From positions 1 through 64,000 of the forward strand of contig JAEWJB010000071.1 in the NCBI GenBank assembly GCA_023386795.1: DNA of 64,000 bases, in the 5' to 3' direction. The notes beneath the pieces are model-generated. The model saw only the letters and a list, made by a program, of their open reading frames with translations, had not been told where the DNA came from and searched no databases. Each line of letters starts with the position of its first letter. Positions within the stretch are counted from its first letter, which is position 1. The position numbers and the translations under genes were made by a program. Below are positions 26,370 through 34,524 of the stretch, piece by piece. Origin of the DNA: Pseudomonadota bacterium (GTDB lineage: Bacteria; Pseudomonadota; Gammaproteobacteria; Xanthomonadales; Xanthomonadaceae).

Positions 26370-26973
26370 GCGCGACGCCGTGCTGGCGCAGCTGTCGCTC
26401 TGGCGGGAAACGGGAGCGGACCGCTTCGATCCCCCGCGTTTCCGCTTCATCGAAGCGATGGCTTCGCGGCTGGCCCGTCACGAGGGCAGGGCATACGAGG
26501 TGATGCTGGCACGGCTGTCCACGCAGGTGGAAGCATATGCGGCGGGCCTGGCGCAGGCCGAGGCGCCGCGTGCAGAAGCGCGCGGCGAAGCGTCGGCCGG
26601 CGGTCCGTTCGCACCCCTGCTCGGCCGGCTGGGCGCGGCGCGTCGCGCGCGTGGCGCCGACGATGCCGAAGGCCTGCCGCAGTTGCCGGCGTTGAATGAT
26701 TTTCGCCGGCTGTGGGGCGAACTGCTTGGCGAGCGCCGCCTGCGCCAGTCGCTGGCCCCGCAGCCGGAAGATGCCGGTCCGCTCAACTCCGGCGTCCTGG
26801 TGCACCGCGCGATGGCGCACATGCGGGCGACCAGCCCGGAATATCTGCGTCATTTCCTGGCCTACGCCGATCACCTGTGCTGGCTGGAACGCCTCTACCA
26901 GGCGCGCACGCCGGCGACGGCCCAACCGTCGAGCCCGGGGCGCCGCGCTACGCCGCGCAAGCGCCGGGTGTGA
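26359..26973 (+). CDS. DUF2894 family protein
   Basis: A 204-aa soluble protein of the DUF2894 family, started at the ATG at 26359 inside the end of the ompA-like gene (11-base overlap). It begins MHAERDAVLAQLSLWRETGADRFDPPRF and has a conserved C-terminal helix SGVLVHRAMAHMRATSPEYLRHFL. The last 20 residues are strongly basic (RRATPRKRR), which suggests contact with nucleic acid or acidic lipid. It is the fourth gene of the channel-like cluster. No catalytic motif is visible. It ends 3 bases from the convergent dld gene. Confidence 0.85.
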   Translation: MHAERDAVLAQLSLWRETGADRFDPPRFRFIEAMASRLARHEGRAYEVMLARLSTQVEAYAAGLAQAEAPRAEARGEASAGGPFAPLLGRLGAARRARGADDAEGLPQLPALNDFRRLWGELLGERRLRQSLAPQPEDAGPLNSGVLVHRAMAHMRATSPEYLRHFLAYADHLCWLERLYQARTPATAQPSSPGRRATPRKRRV

Positions 26974-26976
26974 TCC

Positions 26977-28695
26977 TCACGCCGGTGGTTCTGCCCAGCC
27001 CTCGCGACGGTTTGTCTGTCCGATGCCCGGGTTGAACGCGTTGCAGGGGTCCAGCTGGCGGTAGTGGGCTTCCAGCGCCGGCTTGGCGCGGTACAGGTGG
27101 CCGACGTTGTGTTCGGCCGGATACTCGGCGCCGCGCCGGTCCAGCCCGGCCCACATCGCATGTTCGATCGCGAGCGGGTCGTTTCCTTTGCGCACGATGT
27201 AGTCCTGGTGGAACACGTGGCACAGGAAGTGTCCGTAATACAGCTTGTGCAGCAGCGTGGCCTCGATGTCGGCCGGCAGCGTTTCCACCCATTGCGCGTC
27301 ATTGCGGCGCAACGCCACGTCCAGGGCGACGATGTCCTCCACGGCATCGCGATGCGCCTGCCGATACCTGACGGCCGCGCCGGCCACCGCGAAGCGATGC
27401 AGGAAGGCCTTGCGCGCTTCGTCTTCATCGCAGCGGAAAAATCCTCCGCTCGTGCTGGCGTTGAAGTGCTGCTTGAGGAACAGCTCCACCTCCGGTACCT
27501 GTGCGTGGCCCACGCGCAACAGGAGATGGTGCTCGTAGCGCTCGCGGAAGTCATACATGCGCTCGGGCAGGTGGCGCGGCAGCAAGCCCGTCACCGCCTG
27601 GATCAGACGATCCGCCGCGCCGGGCAGGCCGAGCGCCTCACACCAGCCATCGACCCGGCTCTTCAGCGCGAAGGCCCCAGGCACGCGTGCCGTTCCCAGG
27701 TGCTCGATCAGCAGGAAGGTGTCCTTGCCGTACTTCTCGCCGATGTCGAAGGCATCGCGGTGCAGGTATTCGCCGGCGATGGGCAGGGTATCGAACTGCG
27801 TGAGCAGGTAACGGCGTACCGCGGTGAGGTCGTCCGGCGCGTTGGTACCGAGGTAGAACACCGCGCTGTCCTCGCGCGGGAAGGTATCAAGCCGCACCGC
27901 GAACACCGCCAGCCTGCCGGCCGAACCCGAGGCTTCGAACAGGCGCACCGGGTCGGCATTGAAGCGTGCCGGCGTGGTCGCATCCACCTCGCGCACGTGC
28001 TGCCCGTAATGGTGGTCCGAGGCCGCGCGTGCTGGATCGTCGATGATGTCGCGTTCGACATACTCGCCTGCGTCGAGCCGGCGAAGGATCTCCTCCGGCG
28101 CCTCGCCCAGCGCGATGCCGAGATGGTTCACCAGCCGCAGCTGGCCGTCCTCTCCCAGTTGCGCATAGAGCGCCAGCTCGGTGTACGCAGGGCCCCGCCG
28201 CACCAGCGCGCCGCCGGAGTTGTTGCATACCCCACCCATCACCGAGGCCCCGATGCACGACGAGCCGATCACCGAGTGCGGCTCGCGATGCAGCGGCGCG
28301 AGTGCCTGCTCCAGCTGGTCCAGCGTCGCGCCGGGCAGGCACACCACCTGGCGGCCATCGCGGATCAGGCGGATGCCACGCAGCCGCTGCGTGCTGATCA
28401 TCACCACCGGGCGGTCGTAGGTGTCGCCGTCGGGCGTGGAGCCGCCGGTCAGGCCGGTATTGGCGGCCTGCAGGATCACGATGCAGCGGGCTGCCACGCA
28501 GGCCTGCAGCAGCTGCCACATCTCCACCAGGTTGCCCGGGCGCACTACCGCCAGCACCGGGCCGTCGCCGAAGCGGTAGCCCTTGCGATAGCGCCGCGTC
28601 GCACGCTCACCGGTCAGCACGTGGCTGGCGCCAGCGATGGCGCGCAGCTGTGAAAGCACATCGTGCGCGAAAGGGAGGCCGTCCATCTCAGGCAT
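26977..28695 (-). CDS. dld: FAD-linked D-lactate dehydrogenase, quinone type
   Basis: A 572-aa membrane-associated flavoprotein that oxidises D-lactate to pyruvate and passes electrons to quinone. The FAD-binding PP-loop is [20 protein letters not shown]; later blocks such as [15 protein letters not shown] and the C-terminal NAFNPGIG are typical of E. coli-like Dld. The ATG at 28695 overlaps the lldD stop by eight bases; a second ATG at 28686 is equally placed, so the exact start is uncertain. It is the last gene of the lldR-lldD-dld unit for growth on both lactate isomers. Confidence 0.93.
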   Translation of the reverse strand: MPEMDGLPFAHDVLSQLRAIAGASHVLTGERATRRYRKGYRFGDGPVLAVVRPGNLVEMWQLLQACVAARCIVILQAANTGLTGGSTPDGDTYDRPVVMISTQRLRGIRLIRDGRQVVCLPGATLDQLEQALAPLHREPHSVIGSSCIGASVMGGVCNNSGGALVRRGPAYTELALYAQLGEDGQLRLVNHLGIALGEAPEEILRRLDAGEYVERDIIDDPARAASDHHYGQHVREVDATTPARFNADPVRLFEASGSAGRLAVFAVRLDTFPREDSAVFYLGTNAPDDLTAVRRYLLTQFDTLPIAGEYLHRDAFDIGEKYGKDTFLLIEHLGTARVPGAFALKSRVDGWCEALGLPGAADRLIQAVTGLLPRHLPERMYDFRERYEHHLLLRVGHAQVPEVELFLKQHFNASTSGGFFRCDEDEARKAFLHRFAVAGAAVRYRQAHRDAVEDIVALDVALRRNDAQWVETLPADIEATLLHKLYYGHFLCHVFHQDYIVRKGNDPLAIEHAMWAGLDRRGAEYPAEHNVGHLYRAKPALEAHYRQLDPCNAFNPGIGQTNRREGWAEPPA

Positions 28696-29827
28696 CCCGT
28701 ACCAGCAGCTGGCGGTCGATGCCGGCAATCGACTTGGCACCGGTGAGGATCATCGCCACGCGCATCTCCTTCTCGATCAGATCCAGCAGGTTGAACACGC
28801 CGGCTTCGCCCGCGGAGGCCAGCGCGTAGACGAACGCGCGGCCGAGCAGCACGCCATCGGCGCCCAGTGCCAGCATACGCACGACATCCAGCCCGTTGCG
28901 GATACCCGAGTCGGCCAGGATGCGCAGGTCACCCTGCACCGCGTCGGCAATGGCCGGGAGCGCGCGTGCCGTGGAAGGTACGCCGTCCAGCTGGCGTCCG
29001 CCATGGTTGGACACCACGATGCCGTCGGCGCCGAAGCGCACCGCTTCGCGCGCATCTTCCGCATCGAGGATGCCCTTGATGACCATCGGGCCGCGCCAGA
29101 ACTCGCGGATCCACTCCAGGTCCTTCCACGAAATCGAATGGTCGAAGTTGCTGCCGAGCCAGCCGATGTAGTCGGCCAGCCCGGTGGAATGGCCGCGATA
29201 GGCGGAAATGTTGCCCAGGTCGTGCGGCCGCCCGCGCAGGCCCACGTCCCATGCCCAGCGCGGGTGGGTCACGGCCTGCAGCATGCGCCGCACGGACGCG
29301 TTCGGGCCGCTCATGCCTGAGTGCGCATCACGGTAGCGTGCGCCCGGCGTGGGCATGTCCACGGTGAACACCAGCGTGGTGACGCCAGCCGCGCGCGCGC
29401 GTTCAAGCGCATTGCGCATGAAACCCCGGTCGCGCAGCACGTAAAGCTGGAACCACAGGGCGCGCTCGATGGCCGGGGCGACTTCCTCGATCGGGCACAC
29501 CGACACCGTCGACAGCGTGAACGGCACCCCCTTGCGCGCTGCGGCCCGCGCGGCCTGTACCTCGCCGCGGCGGGCATACATGCCGGTCAGGCCGACCGGC
29601 GCCAGTGCCACCGGCAGCGCGAAGCGCTCGCCGAACAGCTCGGTTTCCAGGCTCACGCCGGTCATGTCCTGTAGGACGCGCTGGCGCAGGGCGATGTCGG
29701 CCAGGTCTTCCACATTGCGCCGCAGCGTGCGCTCGGCATACGCGCCGCCGTCGATGTAATGGAACAGGAAGGGCGGCAGGCGCGACTGCGCGGCGGCGCG
29801 GTAATCGGTAGAGGCGGAAATGATCAT
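28688..29827 (-). CDS. lldD: L-lactate dehydrogenase, FMN-dependent
   Basis: A 379-aa FMN-dependent alpha-hydroxy-acid dehydrogenase that converts L-lactate to pyruvate at the inner membrane. The catalytic base is His275 in [13 protein letters not shown], with Arg278 for substrate carboxylate binding. FMN-site blocks [13 protein letters not shown] and [21 protein letters not shown] are present. Its start overlaps the lldR stop by four bases, which indicates translational coupling. Length matches LldD (about 380-396 aa). Confidence 0.95.
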   Translation of the reverse strand: MIISASTDYRAAAQSRLPPFLFHYIDGGAYAERTLRRNVEDLADIALRQRVLQDMTGVSLETELFGERFALPVALAPVGLTGMYARRGEVQAARAAARKGVPFTLSTVSVCPIEEVAPAIERALWFQLYVLRDRGFMRNALERARAAGVTTLVFTVDMPTPGARYRDAHSGMSGPNASVRRMLQAVTHPRWAWDVGLRGRPHDLGNISAYRGHSTGLADYIGWLGSNFDHSISWKDLEWIREFWRGPMVIKGILDAEDAREAVRFGADGIVVSNHGGRQLDGVPSTARALPAIADAVQGDLRILADSGIRNGLDVVRMLALGADGVLLGRAFVYALASAGEAGVFNLLDLIEKEMRVAMILTGAKSIAGIDRQLLVRDA

Positions 29828-30642
29828 GGGATGCGCAGGGCAGGGGAGGGGAGGCGCGAGGCGCGCTCGCGCCGTGCGGCGTTGTCCTCGAGTGCGCGCA
29901 GCGCATCGTGGACGAAGGCGAGATGCCGTTCGGCGGCATCGCGCGCGGCAGCCGCGTCGCCGGCGAGGATGGCGTCGCGCAACGCCTGGTGTTGCTGCGC
30001 CAGCGCCGGCGCGGTGCGCGGATCGCGATACAACGCCTGCCGGCTTTGCGAGATGTTGGTCTGCAACAGCGTGAACAGCCCGCGCATCACCTGCACCAGC
30101 ACGAGGTTGTGCGAGGCCTCGGCGATGCTCAGGTGGAAGCGGGCGTCTGCTTGCGCCTCGGCGGCGGCGTCTTCGCGTGCATGCGCGTCGGCCATCGCGT
30201 CGAACGCGGCGCCGATGCGGGCGCGGTCCTCGTCGGTGGCGCGCAACGCGGCATGCCAGGCCGTGGCGCCCTCCAGCGCATGCCGGGTTTCCAGCACGTC
30301 GAAGCGGTAGGCCGGGTCCGCCTGCAGCACGGTGCCGGCCTCGAACAGGGGTTCCATGACCGATGTCGTGCCGGTGGAAAGCGCCTGCAGATAAGTGCCA
30401 CCGCCCGCCCGGGTGGCCAGCAGGCCGATGCTGGCCAGTTGCTGGATCGCCTCCCGCACGACACTGCGCGAGACGCCCAGCTCAAGGCTCAAGGTGCGCT
30501 CTGCCGGGAGGCGCTGGCCGGGTTGCAGGTCGCGCTCGACTATCAGGCGGCGCAGCTGCGCCGCGGTGCGGTCGGATAGCCGGTCGCTATCCCCCGGAGC
30601 TGGTCCTACCGATTCTGTGAATGAGGTCGCCATGGGCGCCAT
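29824..30642 (-). CDS. lldR: GntR/FadR-type lactate-responsive repressor
   Basis: A 272-aa GntR regulator of the FadR subgroup. The winged helix lies at about 20-85 ([36 protein letters not shown], spanning 31-66), followed by an FCD ligand-binding domain. A second in-frame ATG at 30633 is also possible. A textbook LldR-type palindrome sits 56-68 bases upstream (30698-30710), so the gene likely represses itself and lldD-dld until lactate is present. It shares an ATGA overlap with lldD. Confidence 0.93.
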   Translation of the reverse strand: MAPMATSFTESVGPAPGDSDRLSDRTAAQLRRLIVERDLQPGQRLPAERTLSLELGVSRSVVREAIQQLASIGLLATRAGGGTYLQALSTGTTSVMEPLFEAGTVLQADPAYRFDVLETRHALEGATAWHAALRATDEDRARIGAAFDAMADAHAREDAAAEAQADARFHLSIAEASHNLVLVQVMRGLFTLLQTNISQSRQALYRDPRTAPALAQQHQALRDAILAGDAAAARDAAERHLAFVHDALRALEDNAARRERASRLPSPALRIP

Positions 30643-30681
30643 TAGGCGCCCGCGGCTTCTCCGAGATCAAGCAAACAAGGT

Positions 30682-30692
30682 GTTTTGAAAAC
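30682..30692. promoter_or_regulatory. AT-rich palindrome near the lldR operator
   Basis: GTTTT-G-AAAAC is a perfect 5-bp inverted repeat 5 bases from the lldR operator and upstream of lldR. It may be a promoter element or a second protein site; nothing identifies the protein. Confidence 0.3.
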
Positions 30693-30697
30693 CTATT

Positions 30698-30710
30698 TTG
30701 GTCAGACCAA
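30698..30710. promoter_or_regulatory. LldR operator
   Basis: TTGGTC-A-GACCAA is a perfect inverted repeat that equals the core of known LldR/PdhR-type operators (AATTGGTC-N-GACCAATT). It lies between lldR and the methyltransferase gene. The TGA stop codon of the methyltransferase is inside the site (30702-30704). Confidence 0.85.
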
Positions 30711-31301
30711 TCGCGTGGGCAGCAATCGACCCGTCTGCGCGGCGTATGCGGCATACGCGTCCGGGAAGGCTGCGCGCAGCGCGGTTTCCTCGACCTGGAT
30801 GCGGCGACGGAACGCCCAGTACACCGGCAGGCACAGCAGCGGCAGCGCGAACACGTTGGCCAGGCCGACGCCCAGGCCGAGGAAGCACAGCAGCGCGCCG
30901 GTGTAGGAAGGGTGGCGCACCCAGCGGTAGGGTCCGTGGCGCACGAGTTCGTGGCCCTGCTGCACGCTCACGTCCACGGTGAAGAATCGCGCCAGCACAT
31001 GGATCGACCAGAAGCGCAGCGCCAGGCCGCCACCGATCAGCGCGCATCCGGTCCAGCGCATCGGCGCCTGCCATGCGGCGGGCAGATGGCCGTACCCGGA
31101 GATCGTGACCGCCACGGCGGCAGCGATGCCCAGCATCAGCAGGCGCCACAGCAGCCCGAGCGTGCCGGCGTCGCGGGCACCGCCGTCGGCAGCCCGGCGG
31201 CGCAGACCCAGCCAGGTTTCGCTGGCGCACCAGGCCACGTTGAGAGCGAGGAACAGCAGCTGCGGCTGCACGGGCGTGGCGTGGGCGGTGATGGCGATCA
31301 T
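30702..31301 (-). CDS. Isoprenylcysteine carboxyl methyltransferase-like membrane protein
   Basis: A 199-aa integral membrane protein with about five hydrophobic segments. The C-terminal half has the ICMT/phospholipid-methyltransferase signature: RHGPYRWVRHPSYTGALLCFLGLGVGLAN, then a RRRIQVEETALRAAFPDAYAAYA segment where SAM and substrate carboxylate bind. Members methylate lipids or small hydrophobic acids; the bacterial substrate is usually unknown. Its stop codon lies within the lldR operator, so it and the lactate operon abut. It is divergent from the two-component system at 31448. Confidence 0.85.
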   Translation of the reverse strand: MIAITAHATPVQPQLLFLALNVAWCASETWLGLRRRAADGGARDAGTLGLLWRLLMLGIAAAVAVTISGYGHLPAAWQAPMRWTGCALIGGGLALRFWSIHVLARFFTVDVSVQQGHELVRHGPYRWVRHPSYTGALLCFLGLGVGLANVFALPLLCLPVYWAFRRRIQVEETALRAAFPDAYAAYAAQTGRLLPTRLV

Positions 31302-31447
31302 GGGACGGCCTCCTCTGGGGATGTGGCCAGTCTGCGCGTGGCGCGCTCGCCCGTCAGGGGCCGGTGGTCATCGAAGCGACCTGCCGGAAGTCACTTTCTG
31401 GGCGGGCCCCATTGCCGCGGCGTGGCCCGGGCTGCCAGCATCGCCAC

Positions 31448-32545
31448 ATGCCCGTCTTCCTGCGCGAATTGCTCAAGCCCCTCAGCCTGGCCGGCCTGCT
31501 GACGTTGGGTGCCATCGCGCTGTCGTTCACCCTGACCGAATCGCCATACGGGCCGTGGCGCTGGATCGCCTGGGGCGCCTTCGTGCTGGGCTTCATCGCG
31601 CAGAGCGACGTGCCGCGCCGCGCGGACCATGCGTTGCTGGTCGCGCAGGCGTGCCTCGCGATGGTGCTGGTGTGGATGGAAATCCGCACCGGCACCGCGC
31701 CGGTGCTGACGGTGATCGTCGTGGCGCTGGCCGCGCGCCGCTGGCCGCGCATCGCGGTGTGGGGCCTGGCGCTGGCCATGGATGTGGCGATGTACCTGAT
31801 GCTCGTCCGGCTGGAAGACTTCAAACCCTGGCTGGTCGTCTCGCTTTACGGCGGCTTCCAGGCCTTCGCCGCGTTGACCACCTATTACGCGATGGAAGCC
31901 GGCCGTACGCGCGACGCGCTGATGCACGTCAACGCCGACCTGCTTGCCACCCGCGCCTTGCTGGCCGACAGCGCGCGCGACGCAGAGCGCTTGCGGCTGT
32001 CGCGCGAGTTGCACGACGTGGCCGGCCACAAGCTCACCGCCATGCGGCTCAACCTGCGCCGCCTGGCCGCCGATCCCGCGCTGGCCGGCCATGCCGAACT
32101 GGCACTGGCCGAACAGCTTTCGGCCGAACTGCTCGGCGATATCCGCAACGTCGTGCGTTCGATGCGCGACGACCCCGGCATGAACCTGGAAACCGCCTTG
32201 CGTGCACTGGCCGCGCCGTTCCCGCGGCCAAGCCTGGCCGTGCACATCGATCCACAGGTCCGCATCCGCGACACCCACGTGGCCGAGACCGTGCTGCGGC
32301 TGACGCAGGAGTCGCTGACCAATGCCGCGCGTCATGCCGATGCCGACCATGTGCGCCTGCGCCTGTCCCAGCAGGGTGATGTGCTCTGCGTGGAGATCGA
32401 GGACGACGGCGCCGCGCCGGCCAGCCTCTGCGAAGGCAATGGCATCGCCGGCATGCGCGAGCGCGTGGCCGCGCTGCAAGGGCAACTGGAGGTCGGGCGT
32501 GGCGCTCGCGGCGGACTGCGCCTGAGTGCGAAACTGCCCGCATGA
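31448..32545 (+). CDS. Sensor histidine kinase, NarL/DesK (HisKA_3) type
   Basis: A 365-aa membrane kinase. The N-terminal 150 residues form about five membrane segments without a large periplasmic domain, suggesting it senses a membrane or internal signal. The phosphoacceptor is His189 in SRELHDVAGHKLTAM, the HisKA_3 motif; the ATPase domain follows with LTQESLTNAARHADA (N box) and GNGIAGMRERV (G box). I start at ATG 31448 (MPVFLRELLKPLS). It overlaps the response regulator by ATGA. It may control the divergent methyltransferase gene, but nothing in the sequence proves this. Confidence 0.92.
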   Translation: MPVFLRELLKPLSLAGLLTLGAIALSFTLTESPYGPWRWIAWGAFVLGFIAQSDVPRRADHALLVAQACLAMVLVWMEIRTGTAPVLTVIVVALAARRWPRIAVWGLALAMDVAMYLMLVRLEDFKPWLVVSLYGGFQAFAALTTYYAMEAGRTRDALMHVNADLLATRALLADSARDAERLRLSRELHDVAGHKLTAMRLNLRRLAADPALAGHAELALAEQLSAELLGDIRNVVRSMRDDPGMNLETALRALAAPFPRPSLAVHIDPQVRIRDTHVAETVLRLTQESLTNAARHADADHVRLRLSQQGDVLCVEIEDDGAAPASLCEGNGIAGMRERVAALQGQLEVGRGARGGLRLSAKLPA

Positions 32546-33180
32546 CATCTCCACCGCTCCGCCTGGCCTTGGCCGATGACCAGATCCTCGTGCGCGCCGG
32601 CCTGCGCGCGTTGCTGCAGGACCAGGGCCTGGCCGTAGTGATAGAAGCCGACGATGGGCAGTCGCTGCTCGACCAATTGCAGGCCGGCAGCGTGGACGTC
32701 GTGCTGAGCGATGTCCGCATGCCGGGCGTGGATGGCATCGAGGCATTGCGCGCGCTGCGGGCGCGCGGCGACGCCGTGCCGGTGCTTCTGCTCACCACCT
32801 TCGACGACGCGGACCTGCTGCTGCAGGCGCGCGAGGCCGGCGCGCAGGGTTTCCTGCTCAAGGACGCCGCGCCGGAGGACCTGCGTGAAGCGATTGCGCG
32901 GGTGGCTGCCGGCGAGACGCTGCTGCAACCGGTCAGCACCGACCCGGTGCGCGCGCGATACCGCTACCGCGACCAAGCGCCCCCGACGGACACCTTCGGC
33001 GAACGCGAAGTGGCGATCCTGCGGCTGCTGGCCGGCGGTTACTCGAACAAGGAAATCGCGCGCACGCTGTTCCTGGCCGAGGGCACGGTGAAGAACTACG
33101 TCTCCAACATCCTCGACAAGCTGGGCACGCGTGACCGCACGCGCGCGGTACTGAAGGCGATCACGCTGCGGGTGATCTGA
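32542..33180 (+). CDS. LuxR/NarL-family response regulator
   Basis: A 212-aa response regulator and cognate partner of the kinase just upstream (4-base overlap). The receiver domain has acidic residues Asp12-Asp13, the phosphorylation site Asp57 in VVLSDVRMPG, and a conserved Lys in GFLLKDAAPEDL. The C-terminal LuxR helix-turn-helix lies at about 150-205 (REVAILRLLAGGYSNKEIAR and EGTVKNYVSNILDKLG). It should bind DNA as a dimer when phosphorylated. Targets are not shown in the window. Confidence 0.94.
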   Translation: MTSPPLRLALADDQILVRAGLRALLQDQGLAVVIEADDGQSLLDQLQAGSVDVVLSDVRMPGVDGIEALRALRARGDAVPVLLLTTFDDADLLLQAREAGAQGFLLKDAAPEDLREAIARVAAGETLLQPVSTDPVRARYRYRDQAPPTDTFGEREVAILRLLAGGYSNKEIARTLFLAEGTVKNYVSNILDKLGTRDRTRAVLKAITLRVI

Positions 33181-33206
33181 GGGCACGCCGCCGGGTCAAC
33201 GTGGTC

Positions 33207-34229
33207 TCAACGCCGCACGTCGAACCGTCCCTCGCCGATCAGCGCTTCCACTTCCGCCACCGAGACCGGGTTGAAGTCGCCGGGAATCGTGTGCTTCAAG
33301 CACGCCGCGGCCAGCCCGAAACGCACCGCCGCCTCCGCGCCCCGCCCATCGATCAGGCCGTGCAGCACGCCGGCAGCGAATGCATCGCCACCACCGATGC
33401 GGTCGACAATGCCGGTCACCGACTCGGCAGGCGCCAGCGCCTCGGTGCCGTCGCGGCCCAGCAGCATCGCGCCCAGGCTGTGGTGATCCACGCTGAGCGT
33501 GGCGCGCTGCGTGCAGGCCATCCAGCGCAGCTGGGGAAATGCCTCGAACGCCTGCGCGGCGGCCGAGCGCACGCGTTCGCGCACGTCCTCCTGCGGGAAT
33601 TCGCCGCCCAGCACCACGCCGATGTCGCGGTAGTCGGCGAACACGATGTCGGCGCACGCGAACAGCTCGCGCAGCACGCCGGCGGCATCGCCCTGCCAGC
33701 GTTGCCACAGCTTCGGACGGAAGTTGCCATCGAAGGACACGCGCACGCCCAGGCTGCGTGCGTGCCGCGCCGCGTCGATCGTCGCCTGGGCCGCTTCCGG
33801 GCCCAGCGCGGGACTCACGCCGGACAAATGCAGCCAGTCCGCGCCGGCGAGTAGCGCATTCCAGTCGTAATCCTGCGGTCGTGCCAGCGCGAACGCCGAA
33901 TCGGCGCGGTCGTACACCACTTCGCTGGCGCGATGGCCGGCGCCGGTGGTGAGGAAGTACAGGCCCATGCGGCCGGCCACCGCACGCACCGCGGCGGTAT
34001 CCACCCCATGCCGACGCAATTCCCCGGTGGCCGCCGCGCCCAGCGGGTTGTCGGCCACGGTACCGAGCATCGCCACGTCATGGCCGAAGTGCGCCAGCGA
34101 TACCGCGACATTGGCCTCCGCGCCGCCGACATGCACATCCAGCCGGGGCGTCTGCAGCAGCAGTTCGCGGCCAGGGGCGCCAAGGCGCAACAGCAATTCT
34201 CCGAAACAGACCACGCGGGTACGACGCAT
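33207..34229 (-). CDS. kdgK: 2-keto-3-deoxygluconate kinase, PfkB family
   Basis: A 340-aa PfkB sugar kinase that phosphorylates 2-keto-3-deoxygluconate to KDPG, the last step here before aldolase cleavage. The substrate-binding N-terminus VVCFGELLLRLGAP and GGAEANVAVSLAHFG are typical of KdgK. The catalytic loop is DRIGGGDAFAAG with Asp282 as base. A LacI-type operator (34273-34287) lies 44 bases upstream. It is divergent from the big TBDR, and both face operators of the same sequence, which ties it to the KduI/KduD pathway downstream. Related PfkB specificities cannot be fully excluded. Confidence 0.88.
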   Translation of the reverse strand: MRRTRVVCFGELLLRLGAPGRELLLQTPRLDVHVGGAEANVAVSLAHFGHDVAMLGTVADNPLGAAATGELRRHGVDTAAVRAVAGRMGLYFLTTGAGHRASEVVYDRADSAFALARPQDYDWNALLAGADWLHLSGVSPALGPEAAQATIDAARHARSLGVRVSFDGNFRPKLWQRWQGDAAGVLRELFACADIVFADYRDIGVVLGGEFPQEDVRERVRSAAAQAFEAFPQLRWMACTQRATLSVDHHSLGAMLLGRDGTEALAPAESVTGIVDRIGGGDAFAAGVLHGLIDGRGAEAAVRFGLAAACLKHTIPGDFNPVSVAEVEALIGEGRFDVRR

Positions 34230-34272
34230 GCGGCTTTCCTTGGACGGTGGGACAGCGCGGTCAGTGTGAAAC

Positions 34273-34287
34273 TGACCATCGGTGTCA
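34273..34287. promoter_or_regulatory. LacI-type operator 1, upstream of kdgK
   Basis: TGACCATCGGTGTCA, followed by TT. It matches two other sites in the window at 34452 and 51203 except for one central base. It lies 44 bases before the kdgK start, in the divergent kdgK/TBDR region. Confidence 0.75.
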
Positions 34288-34451
34288 TTCTAGGGGGCGA
34301 CGTGAGCTGCCGACCAGCGGGTGGTCCCGGCGGTGTTCCGGCGCGCCCTGCGCAACGATGGGGCGCCTTCGGCCTCAATTAGGCTCAAAAGCGGTACAAA
34401 CCTTGCTGCGCTGCAAGATGTGACGGCGTGAAACAGCTGATAACGTCTTTT

Positions 34452-34466
34452 TGACCAGCGGTGTCA
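34452..34466. promoter_or_regulatory. LacI-type operator 2, upstream of the TBDR
   Basis: TGACCAGCGGTGTCA, 58 bases before the TBDR start. The first bases form part of TTGACC (34451-34456), a possible -35 hexamer, so binding would block the promoter. Same motif as sites 1 and 3. Confidence 0.75.
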
Positions 34467-34524
34467 TCGGCTGGAACAACACGCAGAACACCACGTAGTT
34501 CATGGACCCTTGGGAGGGGAGGAC

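Noticed and set aside
22948..26973. Calling the DUF802/OmpA cluster a Zorya defence system
   Set aside because: The channel pair resembles ZorAB, but no ZorC, ZorD helicase-nuclease or ZorE is present. I report only the architectural similarity.
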